From: QHXQ01 sp036389395
GTDB taxonomy: Bacteria > Acidobacteriota > Blastocatellia > Pyrinomonadales > Pyrinomonadaceae
Assembly (NCBI GenBank): GCA_036389395.1
Contig: DASVPY010000052.1
Span: forward strand, 75,126 to 139,125
Direction: 5' to 3'
Length of the DNA: 64,000 nucleotides
The notes beneath the pieces are model-generated. The model was not told the DNA's origin. It did not search any database and was given only the letters and a program-made list of their open reading frames with translations. Both the position numbers and the translations under genes were made by a program. Shown here one piece after another: positions 9,959 through 18,300 of this stretch; the stretch's first letter is position 1, and each line of letters opens with the position of its first letter.

Positions 9959-10760
9959 GCCGGTCGTCGAGGATGGCGATGATGCGGAGCGGGCCGCCGG
10001 AGCCGCCCTTGATCTTCATCGGCAGCGCGACGACGTGGAAGCCGTTCGCGGGCAGCCGGTCGAGGTTCGCCAGGTTCTCGAACGCCGGCACGTTGCGCTC
10101 GAAGAGCGCGCGGTGGCTCTCGAAGAGCGTGGACTGCCCGTAGTCAATCGAGGGCGTGTCGAGACCTACGGCCTTGATCGAGCGCGCGGTCGTGAGCCAG
10201 CGCGCCGCCTCCGGGTGCAGCCCCGGAAAATGCAGCTTGGCGACCGCGACCGCGCCGCGCTCGTCCGTGCCCATGTAGCGGCGGCGGTCTGGGTAGAACT
10301 TGCCGTAGCCCGTGCGCAGCAGCACGATTGCGCCGTCGGGTAGACGCCCGTGCGCCGCCTCCCAACGCTCGAAGTCCGCGACGCCCACTTGGTAGTCGGC
10401 GCTCGCCGCCGCCTGTTCGCTCACGTCCACGACGACGCCCGCGCCGAGCAACTGTTCGAGCGGAATCTGATCGACCGTGTTGCGCCCGGCGGCGAAGTGG
10501 ACGGGCGCGTCTACGTGCGTGCCGCCGTGCTCGGCGGCGGCGTAGTTGTTGGCCGCGTAGTAGTAGCCTTGCGGGGTCTCGCCCGCGGCGACCTGTTCGA
10601 GCCGGAACGTGTCGGCGGTCGGCCAGTAGACCGTCTCGGCGTCGAACGGGTAGGAGAGATCGATCACGGCCCCTTGCGGCCAATTCGTGGCGCGCTGCGC
10701 GCACGCGGCCGCGAGGCACGCGGCGGCGAGCAGCGCGGCCAGTGCGTGCGCCCGTCTCAT
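9954..10760 (-). CDS. Cyclase family (kynurenine formamidase-like) lipoprotein
   Basis: A 268-residue protein. The metal-binding signature HGGTHVDAPVHF (78-89) identifies the cyclase/kynurenine formamidase-like hydrolase fold, with His78, His82, Asp84 and His88 as metal ligands. The start at 10760 is supported by AGGAGGT about 8 nt upstream, and the N-terminus (MRRAHALAALLAAACLAAAC) is a lipoprotein signal with a likely lipidated Cys20. It should therefore be an exported, membrane-anchored hydrolase of amides or lactones; the substrate is unknown. The open frame continues far upstream but that part overlaps the next gene and has no ribosome binding site. Its stop coincides with the edge of the ADOP remnant. 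Confidence 0.85.
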   Translation of the reverse strand: MRRAHALAALLAAACLAAACAQRATNWPQGAVIDLSYPFDAETVYWPTADTFRLEQVAAGETPQGYYYAANNYAAAEHGGTHVDAPVHFAAGRNTVDQIPLEQLLGAGVVVDVSEQAAASADYQVGVADFERWEAAHGRLPDGAIVLLRTGYGKFYPDRRRYMGTDERGAVAVAKLHFPGLHPEAARWLTTARSIKAVGLDTPSIDYGQSTLFESHRALFERNVPAFENLANLDRLPANGFHVVALPMKIKGGSGGPLRIIAILDDRR

Positions 10761-10864
10761 GTCGGCACGACCTCCTGCGCGAGAGTTGCTTAAAGGCTCA
10801 AACCCGCGCGCAGGATAACGCGAACGGCGCGCGCCGCGCGAACAAAATTTTCGCTGCCGTGCGC

Positions 10865-11452
10865 TCAGGCGAGCGCGCGGCGCGGGCGCGTCTTCAGCAG
10901 CGCGTAGGCGAGGAGCGAGCCGCAGATGATGCCGAGCAAGTCCCACTGCAAGTCGTTCGGCGCGTCGTAAGGGCCCCAGATGCGTCGCCCGCCGAAGTAC
11001 AATTCGTCCCACAGCTCGACGATCTCGTAGAAGGCCGAGAGGCTGAAGACGAGCGTGAGCGCGAAGGCGACCGTGAAGCCGAGCGGCACGCTCAAGCCCG
11101 CGTAGGCGAGCGCGCGCCCCAGCAGCCAGACCAGCAGCGGCGTGACGAGCGCCTGCACCAGCATGTGCGCGAACTCGTCGTACTGTAGGGGGCCGAACGC
11201 GCGCCCGTAGAGGCGGAAGTAGTTGCCGAGCGCGTCCACCTCGACGGCGGCGAAGACGAGCAGCAGCAAGCCCGCGGGCAGGCGCACGTCGTAGCGCGCG
11301 CGCAGGTAGAGGTAGACGGCCGCGAGCCACGCCGCGCCCGCGAGCGTGCAAGGGACGAGGCGCAGGTAGCACATCTTGAGCAGGAAGGCCGCGCCGGTCA
11401 GAAACAGCGCGAGCACGATGGGGTAGTCGAGTTGGCGGAGTAGGCGTTGCAT
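10865..11452 (-). CDS. DUF2238 (YjdF-like) integral membrane protein
   Basis: 195 residues with about six hydrophobic helices. The conserved polar motifs of the YjdF/DUF2238 family are visible: QYDEFAHMLVQAL (~97-109), FSLSAFYEIVELWDE and the C-terminal NDLQWDLLGIICGSLLAY, where acidic and His residues lie inside membrane segments. The function of the family is unknown; the buried Asp, His and Glu suggest transport or a membrane enzyme. GGAGCG precedes the ATG. It is co-directional with the cyclase gene downstream but separated from it by ~100 nt. Confidence 0.8.
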   Translation of the reverse strand: MQRLLRQLDYPIVLALFLTGAAFLLKMCYLRLVPCTLAGAAWLAAVYLYLRARYDVRLPAGLLLLVFAAVEVDALGNYFRLYGRAFGPLQYDEFAHMLVQALVTPLLVWLLGRALAYAGLSVPLGFTVAFALTLVFSLSAFYEIVELWDELYFGGRRIWGPYDAPNDLQWDLLGIICGSLLAYALLKTRPRRALA

Positions 11453-11826
11453 GATGGCGCTCCGTTCGTCTGAAGGAAAGTATGAAAGCGGCGACCCCGG
11501 CGCGCTGCGTGCGTGCGCGTCTGGCCAGGGCGGCGGCCGGGGTTGTCGTTGCTATAACGCGCGGCCCGCGCCCGCCTTGCACGCGCCGCGCGCCGCCGGG
11601 CGGCTTGGACTGAAACAGCACAGCGCGTGCGGCGGCCGTTTCGTTTGCGTGCGCGCCGGACGGCGGGCGCGGGGCGCGCGCGACAGTGCGCGGGCGCGAA
11701 CGTTAGGCAAATACGCGGGAACGCGGGCGCGCGCGGGCGGCGCGCGGAGTTGGCACGGCCGTTGCACGAAGAGGGCACAGCAATTTCGGGCTACAAGTGA
11801 ACGCAAGCACAGGAGGGAACTAGCTT
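11453..11826. other. Divergent intergenic region
   Basis: 370 nt of very GC-rich sequence between the YjdF-like gene (minus) and the small membrane peptide gene (plus). It must hold both promoters, but no good -35/-10 pair is visible. No conserved coding or RNA signal seen. Confidence 0.4.
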
Positions 11827-11973
11827 ATGTTGTGGACGATTCTGGTGGTCTTATTGGTGCTCTGGCTGCTCGGCTTCAGCCTGCACGTGGGCGGCGGTCT
11901 GATCCACCTGCTGCTCGTCGTCGCGCTCGTCGTGCTCGTCATCAACCTGTTGACGGGCCGGCGCACGGTCTAG
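11827..11973 (+). CDS. Small membrane peptide, lmo0937-like family
   Basis: A 48-residue peptide, MLWTILVVLLVLWLLGFS at its start, then LHVGGGLIHLLLVVALVVLVINLL and a basic end GRRTV. Two hydrophobic helices separated by a HVGGG turn are the hallmark of the lmo0937/DUF5670 family found in many soil bacteria, often stress induced. A strong AGGAGGG ribosome binding site lies at 11811-11817. No function is established. It is monocistronic and followed by a 15-bp hairpin and a repeat hairpin. Confidence 0.8.
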   Translation: MLWTILVVLLVLWLLGFSLHVGGGLIHLLLVVALVVLVINLLTGRRTV

Positions 11974-12103
11974 GCAGAGAACCCATAGCTGCGGACTGTT
12001 GACGCAGCGCCTCGGTTCGGGTCGCGCGCCTTCAGAAGCGGCGCGGCCCGTAAGGAACTCTGTCCGCCTCTCTCTTCAACGCGGCAGGGCGTCTAAAGAC
12101 ACG

Positions 12104-12139
12104 GGCGCGCCGCCGGTCGTGTGTGACCGGCGGCGCGCC
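12104..12139. terminator. GC-rich perfect hairpin downstream of the small membrane peptide
   Basis: A 15-bp perfect inverted repeat (GGCGCGCCGCCGGTC with its complement) around a 6-nt GTGTGT loop. It has no U tract, so it may be a terminator stem or an mRNA 3'-end stabiliser rather than a classical intrinsic terminator. Confidence 0.5.
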
Positions 12140-12181
12140 GCTGCTGTCTCTGAGCACGATTAGCGCGCCGGGCGGGAACTG

Positions 12182-12248
12182 ACCACGAAGACACGAAGAC
12201 GCGAAGCCGATAGGCAGTTCGATCTTCGTGCCTTCGTGTCTTTGTGGT
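12182..12248. repeat. CACGAAG-family intergenic hairpin repeat
   Basis: Two 25-nt arms (12182-12206 and 12224-12248) made of tandem (A/G)CACGAAG units pair with four mismatches around a 17-nt loop. The same family forms a perfect palindrome at 49015-49083. It lies about 85 nt before the birA start. Confidence 0.8.
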
Positions 12249-12332
12249 GAATTCTGTTCGGCGCTCTCAACGTCGCTGCGCGCGCTTTCGGTTTGTGTCC
12301 GCGGCCGCTTTCTGTTATGCCTTAGCGCGCCG

Positions 12333-13100
12333 ATGGACGACGCGCCGCTCCGGTTCACCATCCTGCACTTCGACTCGCTCCCCTCGACCAACGACGAGGC
12401 GGCCCGCCAGGCCGCGCGCGGCGCGGCCGAAGGCCTGTGCGTCGTCGCGCGCGAGCAGACGGCCGGGCGCGGCCGGCAGGCGCGCGCGTGGGCGTCGCCC
12501 AAAGACGCCGGGCTGTATTTCAGCGTCGTCCTGCGCCCGCGCCTGCCGCCCGCGCAGTGGCCGCTCATCACCCTGGCCGCCGCCCTCGCCGTGCGCGCCG
12601 CGCTCGCAGACGCCTGCGCGCTCACGACCGACATCAAGTGGCCCAACGACCTGCTCGCCGACGGGCGCAAGCTCTGCGGCATCCTCGCCGAAGTGTGCGA
12701 GACCGAACGCGGCCGCGCCTGCGTCCTCGGCATCGGCATCAACCTGGTGGACGCCGCCTACCAGCCGGAGTTGCGCGCGCAGGCCACTTCGGTCGCCGCC
12801 GCCGCGGGGCGCGCGCCCGACCGCGCCGCCCTGCTCGCCGCGCTCACGCGCCAACTCGCCGTCTACTACGAGCGGCTACACGCCGCCGACGGCGTTGAAG
12901 AGATCATACGCTCTTGGTGCGCCGCTTCGTCTTACGCCGCGGGCAAGCGCGTGCGCGTCGAGACGGGTGCGGACGCCTTCGCCGGCACGACGCGCGGCCT
13001 TGAACCCGACGGCGCTTTGCGTGTAGAAACCGAGACGGGCGAACTCAAGCTCGTGCGCGCCGGCGACGTGCGCGCCCTGCGCCAACTGGTCGAAGAGTGA
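12333..13100 (+). CDS. birA: Biotin--[acetyl-CoA-carboxylase] ligase
   Basis: 255 residues. It activates biotin with ATP and transfers it to the biotin carrier protein of acetyl-CoA carboxylase. Visible signatures: DSLPSTNDEA near the N-terminus, the biotin-loop motif AGRGRQARAWASP, KWPNDLL and GILAEVC, and a C-terminal SH3-like domain ending in GELKLVRAGDVRAL. There is no N-terminal helix-turn-helix, so this is a type I enzyme lacking the repressor function of E. coli BirA. The ATG at 12333 is preferred because upstream codons are in the repeat-bearing intergenic region. Confidence 0.93.
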   Translation: MDDAPLRFTILHFDSLPSTNDEAARQAARGAAEGLCVVAREQTAGRGRQARAWASPKDAGLYFSVVLRPRLPPAQWPLITLAAALAVRAALADACALTTDIKWPNDLLADGRKLCGILAEVCETERGRACVLGIGINLVDAAYQPELRAQATSVAAAAGRAPDRAALLAALTRQLAVYYERLHAADGVEEIIRSWCAASSYAAGKRVRVETGADAFAGTTRGLEPDGALRVETETGELKLVRAGDVRALRQLVEE

Positions 13101-13129
13101 CGCGCCGAGAGGGTCAGAGGTTCGTATGA

Positions 13130-13213
13130 GTTCAAGGTTCAAGGTTCAAAGTTCAAGGTTCAAGGTTAGCGGCAGACCGAACCTTGAACTTTGAACCTTG
13201 AACTTTGAACCTG
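13130..13213. repeat. GTTCAAGG-family intergenic hairpin repeat
   Basis: Tandem GTTCAAGG/GTTCAAAG octamers (13130-13167) face an inverted array (13180-13213) across a short spacer. The arms can pair over more than 30 nt. Further copies lie at 16467-16550 and, as one arm, at 57771-57803. This one fills the gap between birA and the glycosyltransferase gene. Confidence 0.85.
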
Positions 13214-13243
13214 AAACTTCATCGTCGCCGCAACGTTCCCCCG

Positions 13244-14584
13244 ATGAGCACAGGCAAACGGATCGTCATTTCGACGTTCGGCTCGTTCGGCGACGTGCAT
13301 CCTTACGTCGCCGTCGCGCTGGCGTTGCGCGCGCGCGGGCACGTGCCCGTGCTCGCCACGAGCGAGCCGTACCGCGAGAAGGCGGACGCGCTCGGGCTTG
13401 AGTTTCATCCCGTCCGGCCTGACCTGCCGTCCGTAGACCGGCCCGACGAGTTGGCGCAACTCGTCGAGCGGCTGATGGAGCAGAGAACCGGCACGGAAGA
13501 AATCTTCAGGCTGCTCATGCCGCACCTGCGCGATGTCTACGAAGACCTGACGGCGGCGTGTGCGGGCGCGGACTTGATCGTGACGCACCCGCTGCCGTTC
13601 GCCGGGCCGCTCGCCGCGCAGAAGCTCGGCCTGCGTTGGGTGTCGAGCGTGCTCGCGCCCATCTCGCTCTTTTCCAGTTACGACCCGCCCGTGCCGCCGC
13701 AAGCGCCCGCGCTCTACGGGCTGTTGAAGCTCAGCCCCCTCGCCGTGCGCGGCCTGATGCTCGTCGCGCGCCCGCGGCTTGAGCGGATGATGAAGCCGGT
13801 CTACCGCCTGCGCGCCGAGCTAGGTCTGCCGCGCGGCGGGCAGCCGCTCTTCGAGGGCCAGCACTCGCCGACGTTGGTGCTCGCGCTCTTCTCGCGCGTC
13901 ATCGCCGAGCCGCAAGCAGACTGGCCCGCGCACACGCGCGTCACCGGCTTCCCCTTCTACGACCGGCGCGACTACTTCGGCGAGCGCGAGACGCCGCGCG
14001 CGCTGTTAGAATTCCTCGACGCCGGGCCGCCGCCCATCATCTTCACGCTCGGCTCGTCCGCCATCTGGGTCGCGCGCGACTTCTACCGCGACTCCATCGC
14101 GGCGGCGCGCGCGCTGGGCCGCCGCGCGCTCCTGCTCATCGGGCACGAGCGCAACCGTCTGGCGGAGCCGCTGCCCGAAGGCGTGGCCGCCTTCGAGTAC
14201 GCGCCCTACGGCGAGGTGCTGCCGCGCGGCTGCGCCACCGTACACCAGGGCGGCGTCGGCACGACGGGGCAAGCCCTGCGCGCGGGCCGGCCCGCGCTCG
14301 TCGTGCCGCACGCGCACGATCAGTTCGACAACGCCGCGCGCGTCGAACGCTTGGGTTGCGCCCGCGTGCTCGCGCGCCCCAGGTACGACGCCGCGCGCGC
14401 CACGCGCGAACTCGACCGACTGTTAACCGAGCCGACCTACGCGACGCGGGCCGCCGAAGTCGGCCGCCGCGTGCAAGCGGAAGACGGCGCGAGCGCCGCC
14501 GCCGACGCCATCGAGGAGGTGCTGAGGGGACAGAAGTCAGGAGTCAGGAGTCAGGAGTCAGAAGGGAATCAGAAGCCGGCGTAG
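13244..14584 (+). CDS. UGT/MGT-type glycosyltransferase (GT-B fold)
   Basis: 446 residues from ATG 13244. The N-terminal Rossmann domain begins RIVISTFGSFGDVHPYVAVALAL, as in erythromycin/macrolide and sterol glycosyltransferases (YjiC group). The C-terminal nucleotide-sugar-binding domain has ITFTLGSSA-like, VHQGGVGTTGQALRAGRPALVVP and HDQFDNAARVERLG motifs, the last being the donor-binding signature. It should transfer a sugar from a UDP-sugar to a small hydrophobic acceptor such as a lipid. The last ~18 residues (after LRGQK: SGVRSQESEGNQKPA) are encoded by the adjacent GGAGTCA/AGAAGCC repeat, so the native C-terminus has been replaced or extended. Confidence 0.88.
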   Translation: MSTGKRIVISTFGSFGDVHPYVAVALALRARGHVPVLATSEPYREKADALGLEFHPVRPDLPSVDRPDELAQLVERLMEQRTGTEEIFRLLMPHLRDVYEDLTAACAGADLIVTHPLPFAGPLAAQKLGLRWVSSVLAPISLFSSYDPPVPPQAPALYGLLKLSPLAVRGLMLVARPRLERMMKPVYRLRAELGLPRGGQPLFEGQHSPTLVLALFSRVIAEPQADWPAHTRVTGFPFYDRRDYFGERETPRALLEFLDAGPPPIIFTLGSSAIWVARDFYRDSIAAARALGRRALLLIGHERNRLAEPLPEGVAAFEYAPYGEVLPRGCATVHQGGVGTTGQALRAGRPALVVPHAHDQFDNAARVERLGCARVLARPRYDAARATRELDRLLTEPTYATRAAEVGRRVQAEDGASAAADAIEEVLRGQKSGVRSQESEGNQKPA

Positions 14585-14690
14585 AAAAGCTCGGTGCGTC
14601 TTCTGTCTTACTTCTTCTTCCGACATCCTTCTTATTTCTGCCGGCTTCCGGTTTCTTCTTCCGGCTTCTGGCTTCTGGCTTCTGACTACT
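14532..14690. repeat. GGAGTCA/AGAAGCC-family repeat, invading the glycosyltransferase 3' end
   Basis: GGAGTCA heptamers in tandem from 14537 are followed, after the glycosyltransferase stop, by an inverted array of CTTCTGGCTTCTGG units ending near 14690. The left arm is translated as the end of the glycosyltransferase. The right arm ends ~14 nt before the coaX start and so leaves coaX without an obvious ribosome binding site. Confidence 0.8.
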
Positions 14691-14703
14691 GCAAACTACC
14701 ACC

Positions 14704-15516
14704 ATGCTACTCGTCATTGACGTAGGCAACACGAACACTTCGCTCGGCGTGTATGAGGGCGCGCGGCTGGTGACGCACTGGCGGCTGACGACGGCGCGGG
14801 AGCGCACCGTGGACGAGTACGGCGTCCACGCGCGCAACCTGTTCGCGCTGGCCGGGCTGGACTTCCAGGCCATAGACGCCGTCGCCGTCGCCTCGGTCGT
14901 GCCGCCGCTCAACTTCACCCTCAAGCGCATGGCCGAGGTCTACTTCGGCCACACGCCGCTCTTCATAGATCACACGACCGACACGGGGATGCCCATTGAC
15001 TACGAGCCGCCGTCGGACGTGGGCGCGGATCGCATCGTGGACGCGGTCGCCGCCATCCGACGCTACGGCGCGCCCTGCATCGTCGTGGACTTCGGCACGG
15101 CCACGACCTTCGACGCGATAGACGCGCGCGGGCACTACCTCGGCGGCGTCATCACGCCCGGCATCGCCATCTCGTCCGACGCGCTGTTCGCGCGCGCGGC
15201 GCGGCTGCCGCGCGTCGAGATACGCCGGCCCGCGTCGGTCGTCGGCTCGTCCACCGTCGGCTCGATCCAGTCGGGGCTGTTCTACGGCTACGTCGGGCTG
15301 GTGGACGGCATCCTGCGCCGGATGCGCGCCGAACTCGGCGCGGAGACGCGCGTCGTCGCCACCGGCGGGCTCGCCCCGCTCATCGCCACCGGCTCCGAGT
15401 TGATCGAGACCGTGGACGACACGCTGACGTTGGAAGGATTGCGGTTGATATACGAGAGGAGTCAGGGGGCAGGAGTCAGTAGTCAGAAGCCAGAAGCCAG
15501 GAGCCGGAATGAATAG
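14704..15516 (+). CDS. coaX: Type III pantothenate kinase
   Basis: 270 residues. It phosphorylates pantothenate in the first step of CoA synthesis. Motifs: MLLVIDVGNTNTSLGVY (nucleotide-binding), DVGADRIVDAVAA (GADR substrate motif), VVDFGTATTFDAI and GGVITPGIAIS, all in the expected order for CoaX. The last ~15 residues (QGAGVSSQKPEARSRNE) come from the intergenic repeat that begins before the stop, as in the preceding gene. It follows the glycosyltransferase by ~120 nt and may share its transcript. Confidence 0.95.
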   Translation: MLLVIDVGNTNTSLGVYEGARLVTHWRLTTARERTVDEYGVHARNLFALAGLDFQAIDAVAVASVVPPLNFTLKRMAEVYFGHTPLFIDHTTDTGMPIDYEPPSDVGADRIVDAVAAIRRYGAPCIVVDFGTATTFDAIDARGHYLGGVITPGIAISSDALFARAARLPRVEIRRPASVVGSSTVGSIQSGLFYGYVGLVDGILRRMRAELGAETRVVATGGLAPLIATGSELIETVDDTLTLEGLRLIYERSQGAGVSSQKPEARSRNE

Positions 15517-15604
15517 CTGGCCTCTCATCTTCTGTCTCTTCAACTTCTGGCTTCTTCTACTGGCTTCCGTCTTCTGGCTTCTGACTCCTGACTCCTGACT
15601 TCTA
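15458..15604. repeat. GGAGTCA/AGAAGCC-family repeat, invading the coaX 3' end
   Basis: Same family as 14532-14690: AGGAGTCAG and AGAAGCCAG units to ~15508, then an inverted array (CTTCTGGCTTC, GACTCCT) to 15604. The arms can form a long imperfect hairpin spanning the coaX stop codon. Confidence 0.8.
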
Positions 15605-15613
15605 CTTTTCGCC

Positions 15614-16408
15614 GTGACCTACTTCAACTACTTCACCGAGATCGAAGACACTTTCATCCGGCGGCGGGGGAAGCACCTGCTGCTGAGTCCGATGGACTGG
15701 GCGCTGATCGAGAGTTGGCAGCAGCGGGGCGTGCCGTTGCACGTCGCGTTGCGCGGCGTCGAGCGCGCGTTCGATTCCTACGAGGCGAAGCCGCGGCGGC
15801 GCAGCGTCAAGTCGCTGCTCTACTGCGAGGAGGAGGTCGAGGCGCAGTTCGCCGAGTGGCGCGAGCGCCAGCAGGGCGCGCACGTCCCGGCGGGCGACGC
15901 GGAGACGAAAGACGCCGCGGCGATGAGCGGCGTAGCAACGTCCGGCGCGGCGACGAACGGCGCGCGCGGCAGCGCCGCAACTCAGGCGAACGGCGACGCG
16001 GGGCTGCCGTTCCCGCGCGCCGCGATCAGCGCGCACCTGGCGGCGTGTCGCGCGCAGGTCGAGCAGGCGCACGCCGCGCGCGGGTCGGAAGACGAGTTGC
16101 GCGAGGCGCTCGCGCGCGTCGCCGCGCGGCTCGCAGAGTTGGAGACGGACTTCGCGCGCAGCCCGCGCCCGAACGCAGAGCAGTTGGAGGGCGCGCTGAC
16201 CGACCTCGAAGGCTTGCTGGATCGCGCCCTGCGCGCGCACCTGCCCGCGGCGCAGATCGAGGCGCGCCGCGCCGAAGCCGAGGCGCAACTGCGCCCCTAC
16301 CGCGCCCGCATGGGGCGCGAGACTTACGAGCAGACGCGCGACAACCTGCTCGCCAAACTGCTGCGCGAGGACGGCGGCGTCCCGCGCCTCAGCCTGTTCT
16401 ACCTCTGA
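15614..16408 (+). CDS. Conserved hypothetical protein
   Basis: 264 residues from a GTG start. The N-terminus (TYFNYFTEIEDTFIRRRGKHLLLSPMDW region, ~1-85) looks like a folded alpha-helical domain with an ALRGVERAFDSYE stretch. A low-complexity Ala/Gly/Thr linker follows at ~98-122, then a long charged helical part (~135-255) with coiled-coil character. I know similar N-termini only from uncharacterised proteins. The start codon lies ~10 nt after the repeat and has no clear ribosome binding site. Confidence 0.7.
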   Translation: MTYFNYFTEIEDTFIRRRGKHLLLSPMDWALIESWQQRGVPLHVALRGVERAFDSYEAKPRRRSVKSLLYCEEEVEAQFAEWRERQQGAHVPAGDAETKDAAAMSGVATSGAATNGARGSAATQANGDAGLPFPRAAISAHLAACRAQVEQAHAARGSEDELREALARVAARLAELETDFARSPRPNAEQLEGALTDLEGLLDRALRAHLPAAQIEARRAEAEAQLRPYRARMGRETYEQTRDNLLAKLLREDGGVPRLSLFYL

Positions 16409-16466
16409 CCGCGTGGCGCGTCTGACAACGCTGCGGTGACACGTAGGTCGGCGTCAATGGTTAAGA

Positions 16467-16550
16467 GTTCAACGTTCAAGGTTCAAGGTTCAAGGTGCAG
16501 CCAGCGCCCGACCTTGAACCTTGAACGTTGAACTTTGAACGTTGAACTTT
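16467..16550. repeat. GTTCAAGG-family intergenic hairpin repeat
   Basis: Left array (GTTCAACG, GTTCAAGG units, 16467-16495) and inverted right array (CCTTGAAC, GTTGAACTTT, ~16511-16550) flank a 15-nt spacer. The right arm runs directly into the ATG at 16551 of the methyltransferase gene. Confidence 0.85.
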
Positions 16551-17804
16551 ATGATCGAGCCGTCGTCAAAATCGCCCGCGCCGCTACGCGTGGGCGAGGT
16601 GTTGGAGGTGGAGGTGGAGCGGCTCGTGCCGGGCGGCGCGGGGCTGGCGCACGCGCGCGGGCACACGCTGTTCGTCGCGCTCGCCGCGCCCGGCGACCGC
16701 GTGCGCGTCCGCGTCGCGCGCGTGCGCGGGCGCACCGCCTTCGCGTCCATCGCCGAACTGCTCGCGCCCGGCCCCGCGCGCGTCGAGCCGCCCTGCCCCT
16801 ACTTCGGCCGCTGCGGCGGCTGCGACTTCCAGCAGCTCGCTTATGACGCGCAGCTCGCCGCCAAGGTCGAGTTCATACGCGACTGCCTGCGCCGCATCGC
16901 GCGCCTCACGCCGCCCGCCGACATCCCCATCACGCCCTCGCCCGCCGCCTGGCACTACCGCGCGCGCGCCCGCTGGCAGCACGACCCGGAACACAAGCGG
17001 CTCGGCTACTACGAACTGGCCTCGCACCGCGTCTGCGACGTGGCCGAGTGCCCGGTCGTCGTGCCCGAAGTGCAAGCGACGCTCGCACGTCTACGCGAGT
17101 TAATGAACGACGACGCACTGCCGGCCGCCGCGGCCGAGTTTCAAGCCGTGGCCGGCGACGACGGCGTCGCGCTCGCGCCGCCCATCAACGAAGCGGACGC
17201 GGGCGCGCGCCGCCGCACCATCGCGGGCGAGCATTACCAGTTCGACGCCGACTGCTTCTTCCAGATCAACCACGCCCTCCTCGAACCGCTCGTCCGCGCC
17301 GCACTCCAAGACACGCACGACGGCGACGCCCAAAGCGTGTCAACTGACCTGACCAGTGCGTCGGCCGTCGATCTCTACTGCGGCGTCGGCCTCTTCACGC
17401 TGCCGCTGGCGCGGCGCTTCGCGCGCGTGACGGCGGTCGAGGCCAACGCGCGCGCCTGCGCCTACGCGCGCCGCAACCTCGCCGCCGCGCAACTCACGAA
17501 CGCACGCGTCGAGACCGCCCAGACCGGCCCCTGGCTCACGCGCCACGCCGCCCGCCTCGCCCCCGTCGCCCTCGTCCTCCTCGACCCGCCCCGCGCCGGC
17601 GCAGACGCCGAAACCCTCGACGGCATCCTCGCCCTCCGCCCCCAACGCATCGCCTACGTCTCCTGCGACCCCGCCACCCTCGCCCGCGACCTCCGCGCCC
17701 TCACCGCCCACGGCTACGCCCTCGCCTCCCTCGCCGCCTTCGACCTCTTCCCTCAAACCCATCACGTCGAAACCGTCGCGCACCTAACACGCGCCGCCTC
17801 TTAA
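16551..17804 (+). CDS. 23S rRNA/tRNA (uracil-5-)-methyltransferase, RlmD/TrmA family
   Basis: 417 residues. An N-terminal TRAM domain (~12-70) is followed by a Cys cluster for a [4Fe-4S] centre (CPYFGRCGGC ~83-92, with a further Cys in DVAECPV) and a SAM-dependent methyltransferase domain with VDLYCGVGLFTLPLA, LLDPPRAGA and the catalytic YVSCDPATLARD Cys. The iron-sulfur cluster points to the RlmD/RlmC side of the family, although which uridine is modified cannot be read. The ATG at 16551 abuts the repeat, and a TTG nine nt upstream is an alternative start lying inside it. Confidence 0.92.
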   Translation: MIEPSSKSPAPLRVGEVLEVEVERLVPGGAGLAHARGHTLFVALAAPGDRVRVRVARVRGRTAFASIAELLAPGPARVEPPCPYFGRCGGCDFQQLAYDAQLAAKVEFIRDCLRRIARLTPPADIPITPSPAAWHYRARARWQHDPEHKRLGYYELASHRVCDVAECPVVVPEVQATLARLRELMNDDALPAAAAEFQAVAGDDGVALAPPINEADAGARRRTIAGEHYQFDADCFFQINHALLEPLVRAALQDTHDGDAQSVSTDLTSASAVDLYCGVGLFTLPLARRFARVTAVEANARACAYARRNLAAAQLTNARVETAQTGPWLTRHAARLAPVALVLLDPPRAGADAETLDGILALRPQRIAYVSCDPATLARDLRALTAHGYALASLAAFDLFPQTHHVETVAHLTRAAS

Positions 17805-18300
17805 AGTACAGAAGTGACCGAGAATATATAGTAGTGGAGGGAAAGATATATGAGTGAGTGAGAGTGCGGGTTCTATTTATCTAACGTGAGTTCGACGTAA
17901 GCGAGCTAAAGAACCAGCGCCGGGCCGAGCCTTTCCCCTTCAGCATCACTTCTGAAACACGACCAAATCGTCTGTGGCTCAGAAAACGGGTAGAATCTCC
18001 ATCGAGAGAGCCTCTCTTTCGCAAGCATGGTTGTTTTGGCGAACTCCATCTTACGAAATCCGGCTCTCTCTTTACATTCTTATCCCGAACTCACGTTATT
18101 GTAATAAAAGGCAGCGTGAAGGCTTCAGACAATTAACCTGCAAGAAGCACCTACAAAACCACTGTCAAGTTAATAAACGCCCTGCCGCCGAACTACTATT
18201 AGATTGCGTAGATGAAGTATGGCGGGATATACTCCCGCCGCTTCAAACAAGTATTCTCGCTCCACCCGATCAACACTTAACGACCACCGAAGGAGGGCTT
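17805..18300. other. AT-richer intergenic region containing a MITE-like element
   Basis: Nearly 500 nt whose base composition is clearly lower in GC than either neighbour. It contains the 217-bp inverted-repeat element at 17882-18098 and the GAAGGAGGG ribosome binding site for the next gene at about 18290. I see no tRNA or coding feature. Confidence 0.5.
17882..18098. mobile_element. MITE-like element or insertion-sequence remnant
   Basis: A perfect 13-bp inverted repeat, TAACGTGAGTTCG at 17882-17894 and its complement at 18086-18098, encloses 217 bp of AT-richer DNA with no long coding capacity. The inner sequences next to the repeats are also similar (CGTAAGCGAGCTAAAG against GGATAAGAATGTAAAG). 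This is the architecture of a non-autonomous transposable element. No target-site duplication is obvious and I cannot assign an IS family with certainty. Confidence 0.6.

Larger units (their letters stand above)
11974..12332. other. Intergenic region with two hairpins
   Basis: 360 nt without a gene. It holds the GC-rich hairpin at 12104-12139 and the CACGAAG-family repeat hairpin at 12182-12248, both described separately. The rest shows nothing recognisable. Confidence 0.5.

Noticed and set aside
12182..12248. Repeat arrays as a CRISPR
   Set aside because: The units are only 6-10 nt, lie directly next to each other without unique spacers and are inverted halfway; no cas genes are present.
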